From Bacteroidales bacterium (GTDB taxonomy: Bacteria > Bacteroidota > Bacteroidia > Bacteroidales > UBA1556), in contig JAGLCR010000002.1 of the NCBI GenBank assembly GCA_023146135.1, positions 1 to 64,000 on the forward strand: DNA of 64,000 nt, read 5' to 3'. How positions within the stretch are numbered: position 1 is the first letter of the stretch; each line of letters opens with the position of its first letter. The translations under genes and the position numbers were made by a program. The notes under the pieces were generated by a model. That model had not been told where the DNA came from and made no database searches. It saw nothing but the letters and a program-made list of their open reading frames with translations. This document shows positions 29,585 to 39,789 of the stretch, piece by piece.

Positions 29585-31153
29585 CTACTTATTAAGTATA
29601 AACTTCTTAGTAATCTGATTGTTATCAGTTGATAGTACGAAAAAGTATGTTCCTGAACTTAATTCGAAATATGCTGGAGAAAAGGTTTCGATGTAAAGTC
29701 CTGGCTTGTGAATTTGGCTTTCTATTAAATTCGATATTACTCTTCCTTTAATATCTACCACCCTCAGATTAACAGTTTCCTTTTTGTTTAATTTGAATGA
29801 AAAGTATACTTGATCTTGAATTGGATTGGGGTACACTTTGGTTTGCGGAATATTTTCCAAATTATTCTTTTCAATTAGTCCTAATTGTGTATCAGGATTG
29901 ATAATAGCAGTCCAAACACTTAGTTTGCCATAATGTAGGCGTGTCCATATTGGTCGCACGATTCCATTCTGCACACTAATATTGTTATAGTCGCCAAAGA
30001 AAACAGTATGAGAGGGCATAAAAGGGGATTCGCTAATTTCATAATTTTCAAATGTTAAACCGCCATCTTTAGATATTGCTAAATAAACATCTGTAAGGTT
30101 ATTTGTTTGATTTCGACGGTCATAAAATATAAAATATAGATAACCCGTTGACTGGTCAACATCCATCCAAGTGAAGAATTGAGGTTGTTGAGTAGTATCA
30201 TTATTAACTCGTAAGGGGCTTGACCAAGTATTGCCTCCATCAATGGATTTGGAGAGGAATACATCCACATTGGTTTGCCCATTTCTTTGGTCAGTCCAAT
30301 TTACGTAAATAGTACCATTATGTGGGCCTCCACTCACATCACATTTGGTTATTGGTAAGCCATTGCAACGCGAAATACCTGCTACATCATAGTCCCAGCC
30401 ACCAGGCATAGGGTCGATGGAAATATCATTGTTAAGCCACGTGTTTCCTTGGTCGGTGCTACGGTCAAAGACTAAGCCGTTGGGGCCTGCCCATGCTACA
30501 TAAATTTCCCCATTGGGGCCAATGGCTGGCACAGCCCCTTCAACGGTATTATCACTATCAATACAATCTCCCGCTTGTTTGCTTAAACGAATTGGACTGC
30601 CCCATGAGTTTCCCCCATCAGTTGATTTCGAAAACAGGATTAGACTACTATCTAGTGGGTCGCTTGATCCATATTTGTCAAACTCGGTCCATGTAACGTA
30701 CATATTATTATTGCTTGGGTCTACTGCAATCCATTCTTTATCTTGGGCTTTTTGTGGAGTACTGCTCAATCCCATAAAGGTATCGGTGGTCCAAATTTGG
30801 TTTTGAGTTTCATATTTTTGAAAAACAATTCTATCAATCCAAGCCCCTTGACCTTGAGGCGGGTTAGAGAGGTGTAGAAAAAGAAAATTACCCGCAGTAT
30901 CGGCACTAATACATGGATCGCCCCAAACGCCATAGTTTGAGGTCATTTCTGACATTGTCCAAGTACGGCCCGTATCTAATGACAGATAGGTTTTGTGAAT
31001 ATTAGCCCCTGCCATAATCAATGCTGGATTTTTAGGGTTAATAAATATACTAGGTTCTTCAGGGTTTAGTGTGTCGCTTATCATTATGTTTTTCGGTTGA
31101 GCGAATAAACTAAATGGTAGTAGAATGGCGATAAAAAGGATTATATTTTTCAT
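29585..31153 (-). CDS. Secreted sialidase/BNR-repeat-type exo-beta-propeller protein with T9SS sorting domain
   Basis: Repeated S(K)STDGGNSWG/S-D-G-TW Asp-box motifs; C-terminal KVYPNPIQDQVYFSF...SSGTYFFVLSTDNNQITKKFILNK; start refined to MKNIILF. Confidence 0.85.
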   Translation of the reverse strand: MKNIILFIAILLPFSLFAQPKNIMISDTLNPEEPSIFINPKNPALIMAGANIHKTYLSLDTGRTWTMSEMTSNYGVWGDPCISADTAGNFLFLHLSNPPQGQGAWIDRIVFQKYETQNQIWTTDTFMGLSSTPQKAQDKEWIAVDPSNNNMYVTWTEFDKYGSSDPLDSSLILFSKSTDGGNSWGSPIRLSKQAGDCIDSDNTVEGAVPAIGPNGEIYVAWAGPNGLVFDRSTDQGNTWLNNDISIDPMPGGWDYDVAGISRCNGLPITKCDVSGGPHNGTIYVNWTDQRNGQTNVDVFLSKSIDGGNTWSSPLRVNNDTTQQPQFFTWMDVDQSTGYLYFIFYDRRNQTNNLTDVYLAISKDGGLTFENYEISESPFMPSHTVFFGDYNNISVQNGIVRPIWTRLHYGKLSVWTAIINPDTQLGLIEKNNLENIPQTKVYPNPIQDQVYFSFKLNKKETVNLRVVDIKGRVISNLIESQIHKPGLYIETFSPAYFELSSGTYFFVLSTDNNQITKKFILNK

Positions 31154-31294
31154 GCTATTTGTATTTGTTTGATTGAGTAAAGGTAAGACAAATGTTTTGA
31201 AAATAGTTGTATGAAATATGAAGCTAGAAAATAGAGGACATACTGATTTTATCCTACTGATGAAATAGAAAAAAATGAAAGTGTGATAAAACAA

Positions 31295-32467
31295 CTACAT
31301 GCCAGGAATACGTGGGATATTTTTCAGTTTGGAATGTTTAAAATACCATCCCCAGCCTTTTTTCATCCAATGACCAATAATAGGTAAAGGTATGATAAAC
31401 TCTGTATTTTTGGTACGTTTAATAAAGGCCGCACCGTCTCCTGAATCCATAACACATACTATATTTAAGTGCTCCCAATAGCTTTTACGTTTGCCTACAG
31501 AGCGAATTTCGTTGTGAATATTAAAGGCTGCTGTATCGGCCATTACCTCAGCCAGATGCCCTTGCTTTGCAGCCCAATTAGGCCCCGCAATTGCAGCAAT
31601 ATCACCTATTGCGTAAATGTTTCGATGGCTTTGTACTCTGCACAATTCGTTAATGCGTACAAAACCCGCCTCACTGGTTGGTAAGTTAGAGTTTTCGATA
31701 AAACTATGTCCACTACCTGCGGCAATAAAAATAGTTAAGTCACTTTCAAGACGGCTATCGTCACCAAAAACCACAGCATCATGATCAAAATGGTCAATTT
31801 TTTTACCCAAGCGAGTATTGATTTTATAATGCTTGAAAAAGACATCCATCTTTTTATAAGGCTTTTCACCCATACGTTTGCCAGGTTCTTTCATTGGGGC
31901 AAAAAAAGTAATCTCAAACTTGTCTCGCAAGCTCTTTTGCTTGAGGTAGTGACTAAAATTGAATAATAATTCAAAGGCAGGCCCTCCTCGAACAGCCGTT
32001 GCAGTGGGGTCTTTCGGATTGCCACCAAAACCAATAGCAATACGACCACTTCCTTGTTCAACTAATTTGTCTAGGCGGTCTCGGATACTAAGTGACTCTT
32101 CAGGCTTGCCACAAATAGTAAGAGTGTGCTCCATGCCTGGAGTTTTCACTTTATGCATTCCTAAAGCAATGATGAGGTAATCGTAATTTAGTTTTGAATT
32201 TTCCAATTGCACCTCATTATTTTCAGTATTTAAACCAACAGCCTTGTCGAGCACCAGATTAAATCCATGCTTTTTGGCCAAAACCTTTAAGTCAATTTGA
32301 ACATCTTCAAAACTCTTTTTATGCGTTGGAATCCATATAGATATAGGATAAATAAAGAAATAGGGCCGATCTGAAACTAAAGTTACATCGTATTTCTTTT
32401 TCCGCATTTTGATTGCTGCTTCTAGTCCAGCAAACCCTCCACCGAGTATTAGAATTTTGTTGCTCAT
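31295..32467 (-). CDS. NAD(P)/FAD-dependent oxidoreductase (SQR/NDH-2-like)
   Basis: N-terminal ILGGGFAGLEAAIKMR Rossmann; IYAIGDIAAIAGPNWAAKQGHLAEVMA. Confidence 0.88.
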   Translation of the reverse strand: MSNKILILGGGFAGLEAAIKMRKKKYDVTLVSDRPYFFIYPISIWIPTHKKSFEDVQIDLKVLAKKHGFNLVLDKAVGLNTENNEVQLENSKLNYDYLIIALGMHKVKTPGMEHTLTICGKPEESLSIRDRLDKLVEQGSGRIAIGFGGNPKDPTATAVRGGPAFELLFNFSHYLKQKSLRDKFEITFFAPMKEPGKRMGEKPYKKMDVFFKHYKINTRLGKKIDHFDHDAVVFGDDSRLESDLTIFIAAGSGHSFIENSNLPTSEAGFVRINELCRVQSHRNIYAIGDIAAIAGPNWAAKQGHLAEVMADTAAFNIHNEIRSVGKRKSYWEHLNIVCVMDSGDGAAFIKRTKNTEFIIPLPIIGHWMKKGWGWYFKHSKLKNIPRIPGM

Positions 32468-32701
32468 AAATTGTAAATTTATTATTAGGCAAAACTAGAA
32501 ATAAAAAACGATAGGTAAATTCTAAATAATAATATAAATATTTGTTTAACAAATTGTTGTAAAGATACATGCAGTCGGCGAGTATTATCAGTATTTAGAA
32601 TGATTATGAATAGAGTCTTAAAAACTGCTCTTTTTTGAGACTAATCTTAAAACAAAAAACACTTACCTTTGCCTTTCAAAAAACAAAAAACACACTATTA
32701 A

Positions 32702-33919
32702 ATGAAGGAATCAGTAGCAATATTATGTGGTGGAGGACCAGCTCCAGGAATTAATGCAGTAATCAGTTCGGTTGCTCGGGTATTTCTAAAATCGGGTTAT
32801 CGTGTAATTGGCATCCATGGAGGTTATCGTGGTTTGTTAATGGAGTCGCCGAATATTGAAGATATTGATTATCGCTTTGCCGATCGCATTCATAACATTG
32901 GCGGGTCAGCGCTTCAAATGAGTCGTCATAAACCTAAAGATGATGAGTTCAGTACTGCATTTTTTACAAGTAATAATGTAAAGCTTTTGGTAACTATTGG
33001 TGGCGATGATACAGCCTCTACAGCTAACCGACTATCGCAATATTTACGCAACAACAATGTGAAGTTGCAAAATATTCATGTGCCGAAAACAATTGATAAC
33101 GATCTTCCTCTGCCTGAAGGAATATCCACTTTTGGTTATCAGTCGGCCAAGCACGAAGGAGTAAAAATTGCAAATACGGTATATGAGGATGCTCGTACTA
33201 GTGGCAACTGGTTTGTAATATCAGCCATGGGACGTGAAGCTGGTCATTTGGCTTTTGGGATTGGATCATCGGTTCGATTTCCTATGATTATTATTCCTGA
33301 AATGTTTAATAAGACAAAGATTACTACAAATAAAATTACCCGATTAATTATTTCCGCGATCATAAAACGCAAAATACTGGGCTTTGAATATGGCGCTGCT
33401 ATTATTAGTGAGGGAGTATTTCATTTTATGACCGATGAGGAAATAAAGGCTACAGGAATTAATTTTACATTTGATGACCATGGTCACCCAGAGTTGGGAA
33501 CGGTTAGTAAAGCTCATATATTCAACCTATTACTTACAAAGCATCTCAAGGAGTTGAAGCTTGATGTAAAGAGTCGTCCGGTGGAATTAGGTTATGAGTT
33601 ACGTTGTATTATGCCTATTGCCTACGATTTGATGTATTGTAGCTTATTAGGAATGGGGACCAAACGACTTTACGATTCAGGTTATACGGGTTGTATGGTT
33701 ACTGCGGATTCGTTGGGGAATATCACTCCATTGTTTTTGAAAGATGTGGAGGATGAAAATGGGAAAGTTAAACCTCGATTGGTAGATATCGATTCGGAGC
33801 GATCAAAAATGGTTTTTGAGGATGGCCTACAGTATCTTGATGCGGGTGATTATGAGGAGGCAAGAGAGTATGTGTCGAATCCTGAGTACTACGATTTTCG
33901 TAATATCTTGGAATGGTAG
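32702..33919 (+). CDS. 6-phosphofructokinase, PPi-type signature residues
   Basis: CGGGPAPGINAVI; GGDDT and PKTIDND motifs; TACCTTTG -7-like element at 32664-32671. Confidence 0.92.
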   Translation: MKESVAILCGGGPAPGINAVISSVARVFLKSGYRVIGIHGGYRGLLMESPNIEDIDYRFADRIHNIGGSALQMSRHKPKDDEFSTAFFTSNNVKLLVTIGGDDTASTANRLSQYLRNNNVKLQNIHVPKTIDNDLPLPEGISTFGYQSAKHEGVKIANTVYEDARTSGNWFVISAMGREAGHLAFGIGSSVRFPMIIIPEMFNKTKITTNKITRLIISAIIKRKILGFEYGAAIISEGVFHFMTDEEIKATGINFTFDDHGHPELGTVSKAHIFNLLLTKHLKELKLDVKSRPVELGYELRCIMPIAYDLMYCSLLGMGTKRLYDSGYTGCMVTADSLGNITPLFLKDVEDENGKVKPRLVDIDSERSKMVFEDGLQYLDAGDYEEAREYVSNPEYYDFRNILEW

Positions 33920-34041
33920 ATGACTATTCCCTTTAAGCTTGCTCAGGAGTCTTGTGTCTGCGATTAATGATGGCTAAAAACTGTGGGGAGTATTTTGAGT
34001 ATTTGTAAAATATTATCAGTATTTTAGTAAAAATATTAAAC

Positions 34042-34782
34042 ATGAACTTTTTTACCCTGTTTGGAAGGTATTTATTACTAATGAAACGGTCGTTTGGTAA
34101 ACCACTAAATCATCGCTACTTCTTTAAACAATTAATAAATGAGATTTCATCTATTGGAATAAGCTCGGTGGGAATTGTATTTATTATTTCCTCTTTTATG
34201 GGTGCTGTATTGGTGATTCAAGCAGGCTATAATCTAGAAAATCCATTAATTCCAGCATATACTATTGGTTATGGGGTGCGTGAATCCTTAATCTTAGAAT
34301 TTTCGCCTACTATTGTAAGTTTAATATTGGCGGGTAAAATCGGGTCAAGTGTTTCATCACAGATTGGTACTATGCGTGTTACAGAACAAATTGATGCGCT
34401 AGAAATAATGGGAGTAAATTCGGCCAATCATCTTATTTTACCAAAAATAATAGCAGCATTATTGTCGTTTCCATTTCTTATTGCCATAAGTATGATGGTG
34501 GGAATGGGTGGAGGATATGCAGCCGCAACGATATGGAGTATAGTAAGTTCTAATGATTTCATTGACGGGCTTAATTTTTACTTTGTTCCTTTTGAAATTG
34601 TGTATGCGTTGATTAAATCGGTAGTTTTCGCCTTTATCATTGTTAGTGTTTCAACTTTTTATGGTTATTACGCCAAAGGTGGAGCTGAGGATGTAGGGCG
34701 CGCGAGCACTAAAGCAGTGGTTTCTAGTAGTATTGCCATTCTAGTTATGAATCTAGTTCTCACCAAATTGATTCTAGGATGA
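34042..34782 (+). CDS. MlaE-family lipid ABC transporter permease
   Basis: LEFSPTIVSLILAGKIGSSVSSQIGTMRVTEQIDALEIMGVN signature. Confidence 0.95.
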   Translation: MNFFTLFGRYLLLMKRSFGKPLNHRYFFKQLINEISSIGISSVGIVFIISSFMGAVLVIQAGYNLENPLIPAYTIGYGVRESLILEFSPTIVSLILAGKIGSSVSSQIGTMRVTEQIDALEIMGVNSANHLILPKIIAALLSFPFLIAISMMVGMGGGYAAATIWSIVSSNDFIDGLNFYFVPFEIVYALIKSVVFAFIIVSVSTFYGYYAKGGAEDVGRASTKAVVSSSIAILVMNLVLTKLILG

Positions 34783-35528
34783 TTGAAGTTAAAAATATAG
34801 ACAAATCCTTTGATGATAAGCAGGTGCTTTTTGATATTAATATTAATTTTGAAAAAGGCAAAAAGAATTTAATTATTGGACAGAGTGGTTCAGGAAAAAC
34901 AGTGTTAATTAAATGCATGGTAGGGCTTCTTGAACCAGATAATGGGGGTATTTATTTCAATGATCGCAATTTTACTCTAATGAATGAAAACGAGCGAAAA
35001 CAAGTGCGTACAGAGATTGGAATGTTATTTCAAGGTAGTGCGCTGTTTGATACCATGACAGTGGAGCAAAACGTACTTTTTCCTTTGCAAATGTTTTCAA
35101 AGATGTCAGTTGATGAACAAAAAGAACGTGCGAATTTTTGCATTGAAAGAGTTGGCTTGATTGAAGCAACGAATAAACTTCCTTCAGAAATTAGCGGAGG
35201 AATGCAAAAGCGTGCGGCTATTGCACGAGCAATTGCACTTAATCCCAAGTACTTGTTTTGTGATGAGCCTAATTCGGGTCTCGACCCTCGAACAGGCGTG
35301 GTGATTGATCATCTAATAGCTGAAATTACAGAGGAATTCCAAATTACAACAATTATCAATACTCATGATATGAACTCTGTGATTGAGCATGGCGATAATA
35401 TTAGTTTTATTCATCAAGGTCATGTGTGGTGGCAAGGGGGTAAGGCAGAATTTATGAAAACAGACAATAAAGAACTTAATGATTTTATTTTTTCCACAGA
35501 AATTCTTAAACGTATTCGACCAAAATAA
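34779..35528 (+). CDS. MlaF-like ABC transporter ATP-binding protein
   Basis: Walker A GQSGSGKT; SGGMQKRAAIARAI; overlaps mlaE-like gene by 4 bp. Confidence 0.95.
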   Translation: MIEVKNIDKSFDDKQVLFDININFEKGKKNLIIGQSGSGKTVLIKCMVGLLEPDNGGIYFNDRNFTLMNENERKQVRTEIGMLFQGSALFDTMTVEQNVLFPLQMFSKMSVDEQKERANFCIERVGLIEATNKLPSEISGGMQKRAAIARAIALNPKYLFCDEPNSGLDPRTGVVIDHLIAEITEEFQITTIINTHDMNSVIEHGDNISFIHQGHVWWQGGKAEFMKTDNKELNDFIFSTEILKRIRPK

Positions 35529-35534
35529 TTAATT

Positions 35535-36089
35535 ATGCCCATAAGTGTGTTAGATATTATTTTAATTATTCCCATCGCGTGGTTTACCTATAAGGGTTTT
35601 TCCAAGGGTTTGATAATTGAACTTGCCACATTGCTGGGTTTGTTATTGGGTATTTATATTGCTGGCAATTTCTCCTTTTATACAGCGGATTTTCTTCGAG
35701 ATAAATTTGATTTTCACAGTCAGTATATGAATATTATTTCTTTTACAATTACATTCATTGGGGTGGTAATAATGGTGATGCTGTTTGGTAAGAGTCTTGA
35801 GAAAGTTGTGAATTTACTGATGCTTAGCTTTATTAATAAATTGGCGGGAGCCTTGTTTGGACTGTTAAAGGTAAGTTTTATTTTAAGTGTTTTGATTTTT
35901 ATACTTACCACATTTGGTGTTGAGGAGAGCCTTGTTGATGAGGATATGCAACAAAAATCACACCTATACGAACCCGTGAAAAGCATTGCTCCTTTCGTAT
36001 TTCCTATGGTGAAAGATAATGGTGTTGATATTTTTGATCAAATTGATGAGAAAATAAATGACATTGAGATTCCTATTTTTGATAAATAG
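35535..36089 (+). CDS. CvpA-family membrane protein
   Basis: DIILIIPIAWFTYKGFSKGLIIELATLLGLLLGIYIA typical CvpA N-terminus. Confidence 0.88.
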   Translation: MPISVLDIILIIPIAWFTYKGFSKGLIIELATLLGLLLGIYIAGNFSFYTADFLRDKFDFHSQYMNIISFTITFIGVVIMVMLFGKSLEKVVNLLMLSFINKLAGALFGLLKVSFILSVLIFILTTFGVEESLVDEDMQQKSHLYEPVKSIAPFVFPMVKDNGVDIFDQIDEKINDIEIPIFDK

Positions 36090-36095
36090 ATTATT

Positions 36096-36971
36096 ATGAA
36101 TAAATATATATTTATATCTATTCTGCTTATTGTTGTTGCCTTAATTACAAATTGTAAGAAAGAATATACTTTAGGTAGTGACCCTACTGTTGATGAAGTA
36201 GAGCATTATGTGCGTAAAACCAATGATTCTCGAGCAGTATTTAGCTATAAGCAGTATGAGGAATTACTGACCGAATTGCAAAAAGATCGATATGTCGTAT
36301 TGCCCATTAATCAATTTCGAAGCTGTAAAAGAAATGATTCGCTAGTCGTAGTTGGACTACGGCATGATATTGATTGGCATCCATTCAAGGCACTTGAAAT
36401 GGCTCGATTAGAGCAAGATTTTGGACTTTCTTCCACATGGTATATTTTGCCCACAGCACCTTATTTTGCTAAGTATTCTAGAAAGGAGCTTAATCGATTT
36501 TCATCCATGTTGCCCATCTATAAGTCAATAGAAAATAGTGGCTGTGAGATCGGAATTCATAACGATTTGCTTACAGTTATGGTTACCTATAAAATGGATC
36601 CTAAGCAGGTAAATAGTGATGATATTTCATTCTTACGAAGAAAAGAAATTCAGATATTTGGTTCGGCAGCACATGGATCGACAGTTGCTCAAAAAGCTCA
36701 TGTAGTTAACTTTGAAATGTATTCAAACTTTACTAATAGGTCTTCGTTTAGCTTTAGAGGAAAAGTTTATCCATTGGGCTCATACTCTTTACAGCAATAT
36801 GGCTTTTATTATGAAGCATATCATGTGGATCATGATTTGTACTTTTCTGATGTGGGAGGGGTGTGGAATGTCTCAGGTGGGAGTTTTAAAAGTTTTATGA
36901 AAACCTTAAAAAATATAGCGCCCGGAAAAAAAGTACAGATTTTGGTGCACCCTGTGTGGTGGAAAAAATAG
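36096..36971 (+). CDS. Polysaccharide-deacetylase-like lipoprotein
   Basis: Lipobox LITNC; GLRHDIDWHPF and GCEIGIHND motifs like NodB-type HD/H sites. Confidence 0.65.
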   Translation: MNKYIFISILLIVVALITNCKKEYTLGSDPTVDEVEHYVRKTNDSRAVFSYKQYEELLTELQKDRYVVLPINQFRSCKRNDSLVVVGLRHDIDWHPFKALEMARLEQDFGLSSTWYILPTAPYFAKYSRKELNRFSSMLPIYKSIENSGCEIGIHNDLLTVMVTYKMDPKQVNSDDISFLRRKEIQIFGSAAHGSTVAQKAHVVNFEMYSNFTNRSSFSFRGKVYPLGSYSLQQYGFYYEAYHVDHDLYFSDVGGVWNVSGGSFKSFMKTLKNIAPGKKVQILVHPVWWKK

Positions 36972-36999
36972 TTATGCTAAACGTATGAAATCTAAGTAG

Positions 37000-37446
37000 T
37001 TATCTCTTTTTAAGAAAGAATTTTTTTAGTAAATCCGAAGATGCTTTTTCCATTAATCCACCCATCAGTTTCGTTTTAGGGTGAAGCAATTTGTCTCCTG
37101 ATTTTTTGTGTCCATGTCTGTCGTCAGATGCACCATACACAATTCCACTTATTTGGGTCCAGTAGCTAGCGCCAGCACACATTACACAAGGCTCAAGGGT
37201 GACATATAATATACAGTCTTTAAGATACTTACTCCCTAAATAGTTTTCAGCAGCCGTTATGGCTAGCATCTCAGCATGAGCGGTGGCATCATTTAGCTTT
37301 TCAGTCATATTATGAGCGCGTGCGATAATTTGTTTATTGCAAACGATTACCGCACCAACTGGCACTTCATTCTCCTCGAAGGCTTGGCGTGCCTCTTTTA
37401 GAGCTTCTTTCATAAAATACTCATCCGAAAATAGTTCCATTTCCAT
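37000..37446 (-). CDS. tadA: tRNA-adenosine/nucleoside deaminase
   Basis: HAEML and TLEPCVMCAGA zinc-deaminase motifs. Confidence 0.88.
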   Translation of the reverse strand: MEMELFSDEYFMKEALKEARQAFEENEVPVGAVIVCNKQIIARAHNMTEKLNDATAHAEMLAITAAENYLGSKYLKDCILYVTLEPCVMCAGASYWTQISGIVYGASDDRHGHKKSGDKLLHPKTKLMGGLMEKASSDLLKKFFLKKR

Positions 37447-37516
37447 ACTATAAAGGTATTTATAATGCATTCAATAGTACCCTAGTCCCTAGGGTGCTAT
37501 TGAATTTTTATTTGAT

Positions 37517-38326
37517 TTATCGCTTGATAAATAGCTCAGAAAATTGGGCGTCTTTATTTTGTATCTGAATGATATACGACCCTTTGGGAAGATCTGAAAT
37601 ATTAATATCCACACTTTCTAAACCACCATTAAACTGATCACTAATAATTAGTTTGCCAGTTAAATCTAATATTTTAATATCATAATATTGAATTGATGAA
37701 GTTTCGATACTTAGTACATTATTGGCGGGATTAGGAAAAATATTAAACGAATTAGCCAGGCCCTCACTATTCATTCCAATACTAAGGTCTTCGTTATATG
37801 TATAATTAGTGTTATAAATAACATCTCCAGAAGTGGCATTATTCCCATCAGCAGCATTTAGCGAAGCGTAAAAGGTAACACCACCACTACCAGTCGCAGG
37901 AGCGGTCCAATCAAACGACCAAGATTTGGTGTTGTTGGATGGAGTCAATCCGTTGCCTGTATGAGTAACAGCGTGCGCCAGATTGGTAAGTTGTGTTTCA
38001 TTAGCATTGGTTATAGTAAAAACGCCCTTTTTTGCCTTAGTAGCATCTTCGGCAGTAATTTCAAAACCAAATTTTGCAACACCCGAATGTATGCCCGTAA
38101 GAGTAATCGTATATTTTGTTCCAGGAGCGTATCCGCCTACTGGAATATTGCTCGAGATCCAACTAATTGCTGTTTGTGCAGATCCTGTATGACAGGCACT
38201 GCAGTCTGCACCATCGGCTGGGGAACCGGTTTTTGCACCAGGTGAATGTGACACGTTTGATATTGCAGACCCCAATATAATGACGATTGCGATAACACTT
38301 AGATAAAGAAAGAATCGGTTTTTCAT
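37517..38326 (-). CDS. Secreted Reeler/choice-of-anchor-V-like protein with CxxCH motif and T9SS sorting domain
   Basis: GSPADGADCSACHTGSA; C-terminal NSFNIFPNPANNVLSIE...LPKGSYIIQI; start refined to MKNRFFL. Confidence 0.8.
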   Translation of the reverse strand: MKNRFFLYLSVIAIVIILGSAISNVSHSPGAKTGSPADGADCSACHTGSAQTAISWISSNIPVGGYAPGTKYTITLTGIHSGVAKFGFEITAEDATKAKKGVFTITNANETQLTNLAHAVTHTGNGLTPSNNTKSWSFDWTAPATGSGGVTFYASLNAADGNNATSGDVIYNTNYTYNEDLSIGMNSEGLANSFNIFPNPANNVLSIETSSIQYYDIKILDLTGKLIISDQFNGGLESVDINISDLPKGSYIIQIQNKDAQFSELFIKR

Positions 38327-38525
38327 AAAAATACTGATTTGATTTATAATTATCCGTAAAAATAGGGTATAAATCTTTACCACATCAATCACTTGATATA
38401 TATTATTTTAAGATTATTCAGATTTGGGTTAAAGGAAGTGGTTTGGAGCTGTTTTTCATATTAATATTTTAGTGTTTCTATTTCAAAAAAAACATATCTT
38501 TGCACTTCCAAATTCCTAAACAAAT

Positions 38526-38609
38526 GCCCAGGTGGCGGAATTGGTAGACGCGTTGGTCTCAAACACCAATGAGGTAACACTCGTGCCGGTTCGACCCCGG
38601 CCCTGGGTA
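38526..38609 (+). tRNA. tRNA-Leu(CAA)
   Basis: GCCCAGG/CCTGGGT acceptor arms; anticodon stem ttggt-ctcaaac-accaa; GGTTCGACCCC T-arm; preceding TATCTTTG at 38495-38502. Confidence 0.96.
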
Positions 38610-38612
38610 CTG

Positions 38613-38655
38613 AAGCGGACAAGTCAATATTTTTCATTGACTGTCCGCTTTTTAT
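38613..38655 (+). terminator. Terminator after tRNA-Leu
   Basis: aagcggaca-agtcaat...attgac-tgtccgctt stem followed by ttttat. Confidence 0.88.
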
Positions 38656-38805
38656 TTGCTTGCATTTCTCTGTAAAATAGCTCATTATATGAAATACCTC
38701 ATTAATATTATCGGTTAGAACTTGCTTAGTATCTGCCTGAACGACCATCCCTTTAGGAAACATAGCTTTTTGCAAGCTCTTTTTAAACTGAAATGTTCCG
38801 CTAAG

Positions 38806-39073
38806 CTAGAGTTTATCGAGCTTTTGAGTTTTTTCAATTATTAATTTTATCTTTTCAGACTGGTAAGATGTTGAATAATTTTCGTTACTAATTTTTTCAT
38901 CTAATATGATTATTTGCTTTTCTAACTTACTAGAAAATTTTTGATATAAATTCTCAGGAATTTTACCATAAGTAAACCTTTCTTCAATAATTTCCAATTC
39001 CTTTTTTAGTTCGGTTATTTTTTTCTTATCCTCCTTAATCTCTTTTTTAAGGTCTTCGCTTCGATTGTTAACT
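38806..39073 (-). pseudogene. C-terminal coiled-coil remnant of a serine site-specific recombinase
   Basis: Open frame reads VNNRSEDLKKEIKEDKKKITELKKELEIIEERFTYGKIPENLYQKFSSKLEKQI, the EERF..G.I...LY.KFSSK pattern of large serine recombinase tails; no ATG, no catalytic domain upstream. Confidence 0.55.
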
Positions 39074-39100
39074 CATGGAGAGTTGAGGAGACGAGGGAAA

Positions 39101-39778
39101 TTACCATGCAACTGCCCAATAAACAATCAACGCCTTAGAGTCATTTACAGCGACACCTGAAGTATAACCTTGCTTAATGGATTCAGGTAATAAATTCCAA
39201 TTATATGCATATGATTCCTCTATTACATTTGCAAAATCATGCTCTAATACATAAATCTGAAAATCAGCTGGTAGGCCACAATTTGTATTGTCATTAAGAT
39301 CAAAAGGTAAATATTGTTGGAATACTTCCCGAAAATTGGGTAAAAAGAAATCATTATTTAGATTAAATATCTGAACCAAATCATTGATACTATATAATTT
39401 TAGCAGATGCTCCTCTGAACTTATTATGTTGTATTCACTTTCTTCAGAAGCTAAATTTCTCTTCGACTTTAATCTTAAATCATTTTTCCTATTTAAATAT
39501 AATTGATCACTATCATACTTGTAAATTAAACAAATGTATAAAACCTCAAATTCTGAAGGAATATATGGTTTATCTAGTGGTTCTGAATTATAAAAAGCAT
39601 CAACCAATTTTCCAGAAGAATGCTTACTACTATCTTGCAAATGTGGAAAAAAAGACATTATCGAATCGGGTATTACAAAATTATTTCTAGGTATATCCAA
39701 TTCAGGAGTAACACAAGAAGCAAATAAGCTTGTAACTAAAATTAGCACTGTATATTTTAGAGGATTCAATTTTATCAT
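39101..39778 (-). CDS. Hypothetical lipoprotein (possible immunity partner)
   Basis: Lipobox VTSLFASC; directly downstream of RHS tip ORF with an 11-bp gap. Confidence 0.65.
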   Translation of the reverse strand: MIKLNPLKYTVLILVTSLFASCVTPELDIPRNNFVIPDSIMSFFPHLQDSSKHSSGKLVDAFYNSEPLDKPYIPSEFEVLYICLIYKYDSDQLYLNRKNDLRLKSKRNLASEESEYNIISSEEHLLKLYSINDLVQIFNLNNDFFLPNFREVFQQYLPFDLNDNTNCGLPADFQIYVLEHDFANVIEESYAYNWNLLPESIKQGYTSGVAVNDSKALIVYWAVAW

Positions 39779-39789
39779 ATTTATTTTTA

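Noticed and set aside
38461-38775. Minus-strand 104-aa ORF containing AGVEPARVLPHWCLRPTRLPIPPPG
   Set aside because: It is the antisense translation of tRNA-Leu, a well-known spurious ORF.
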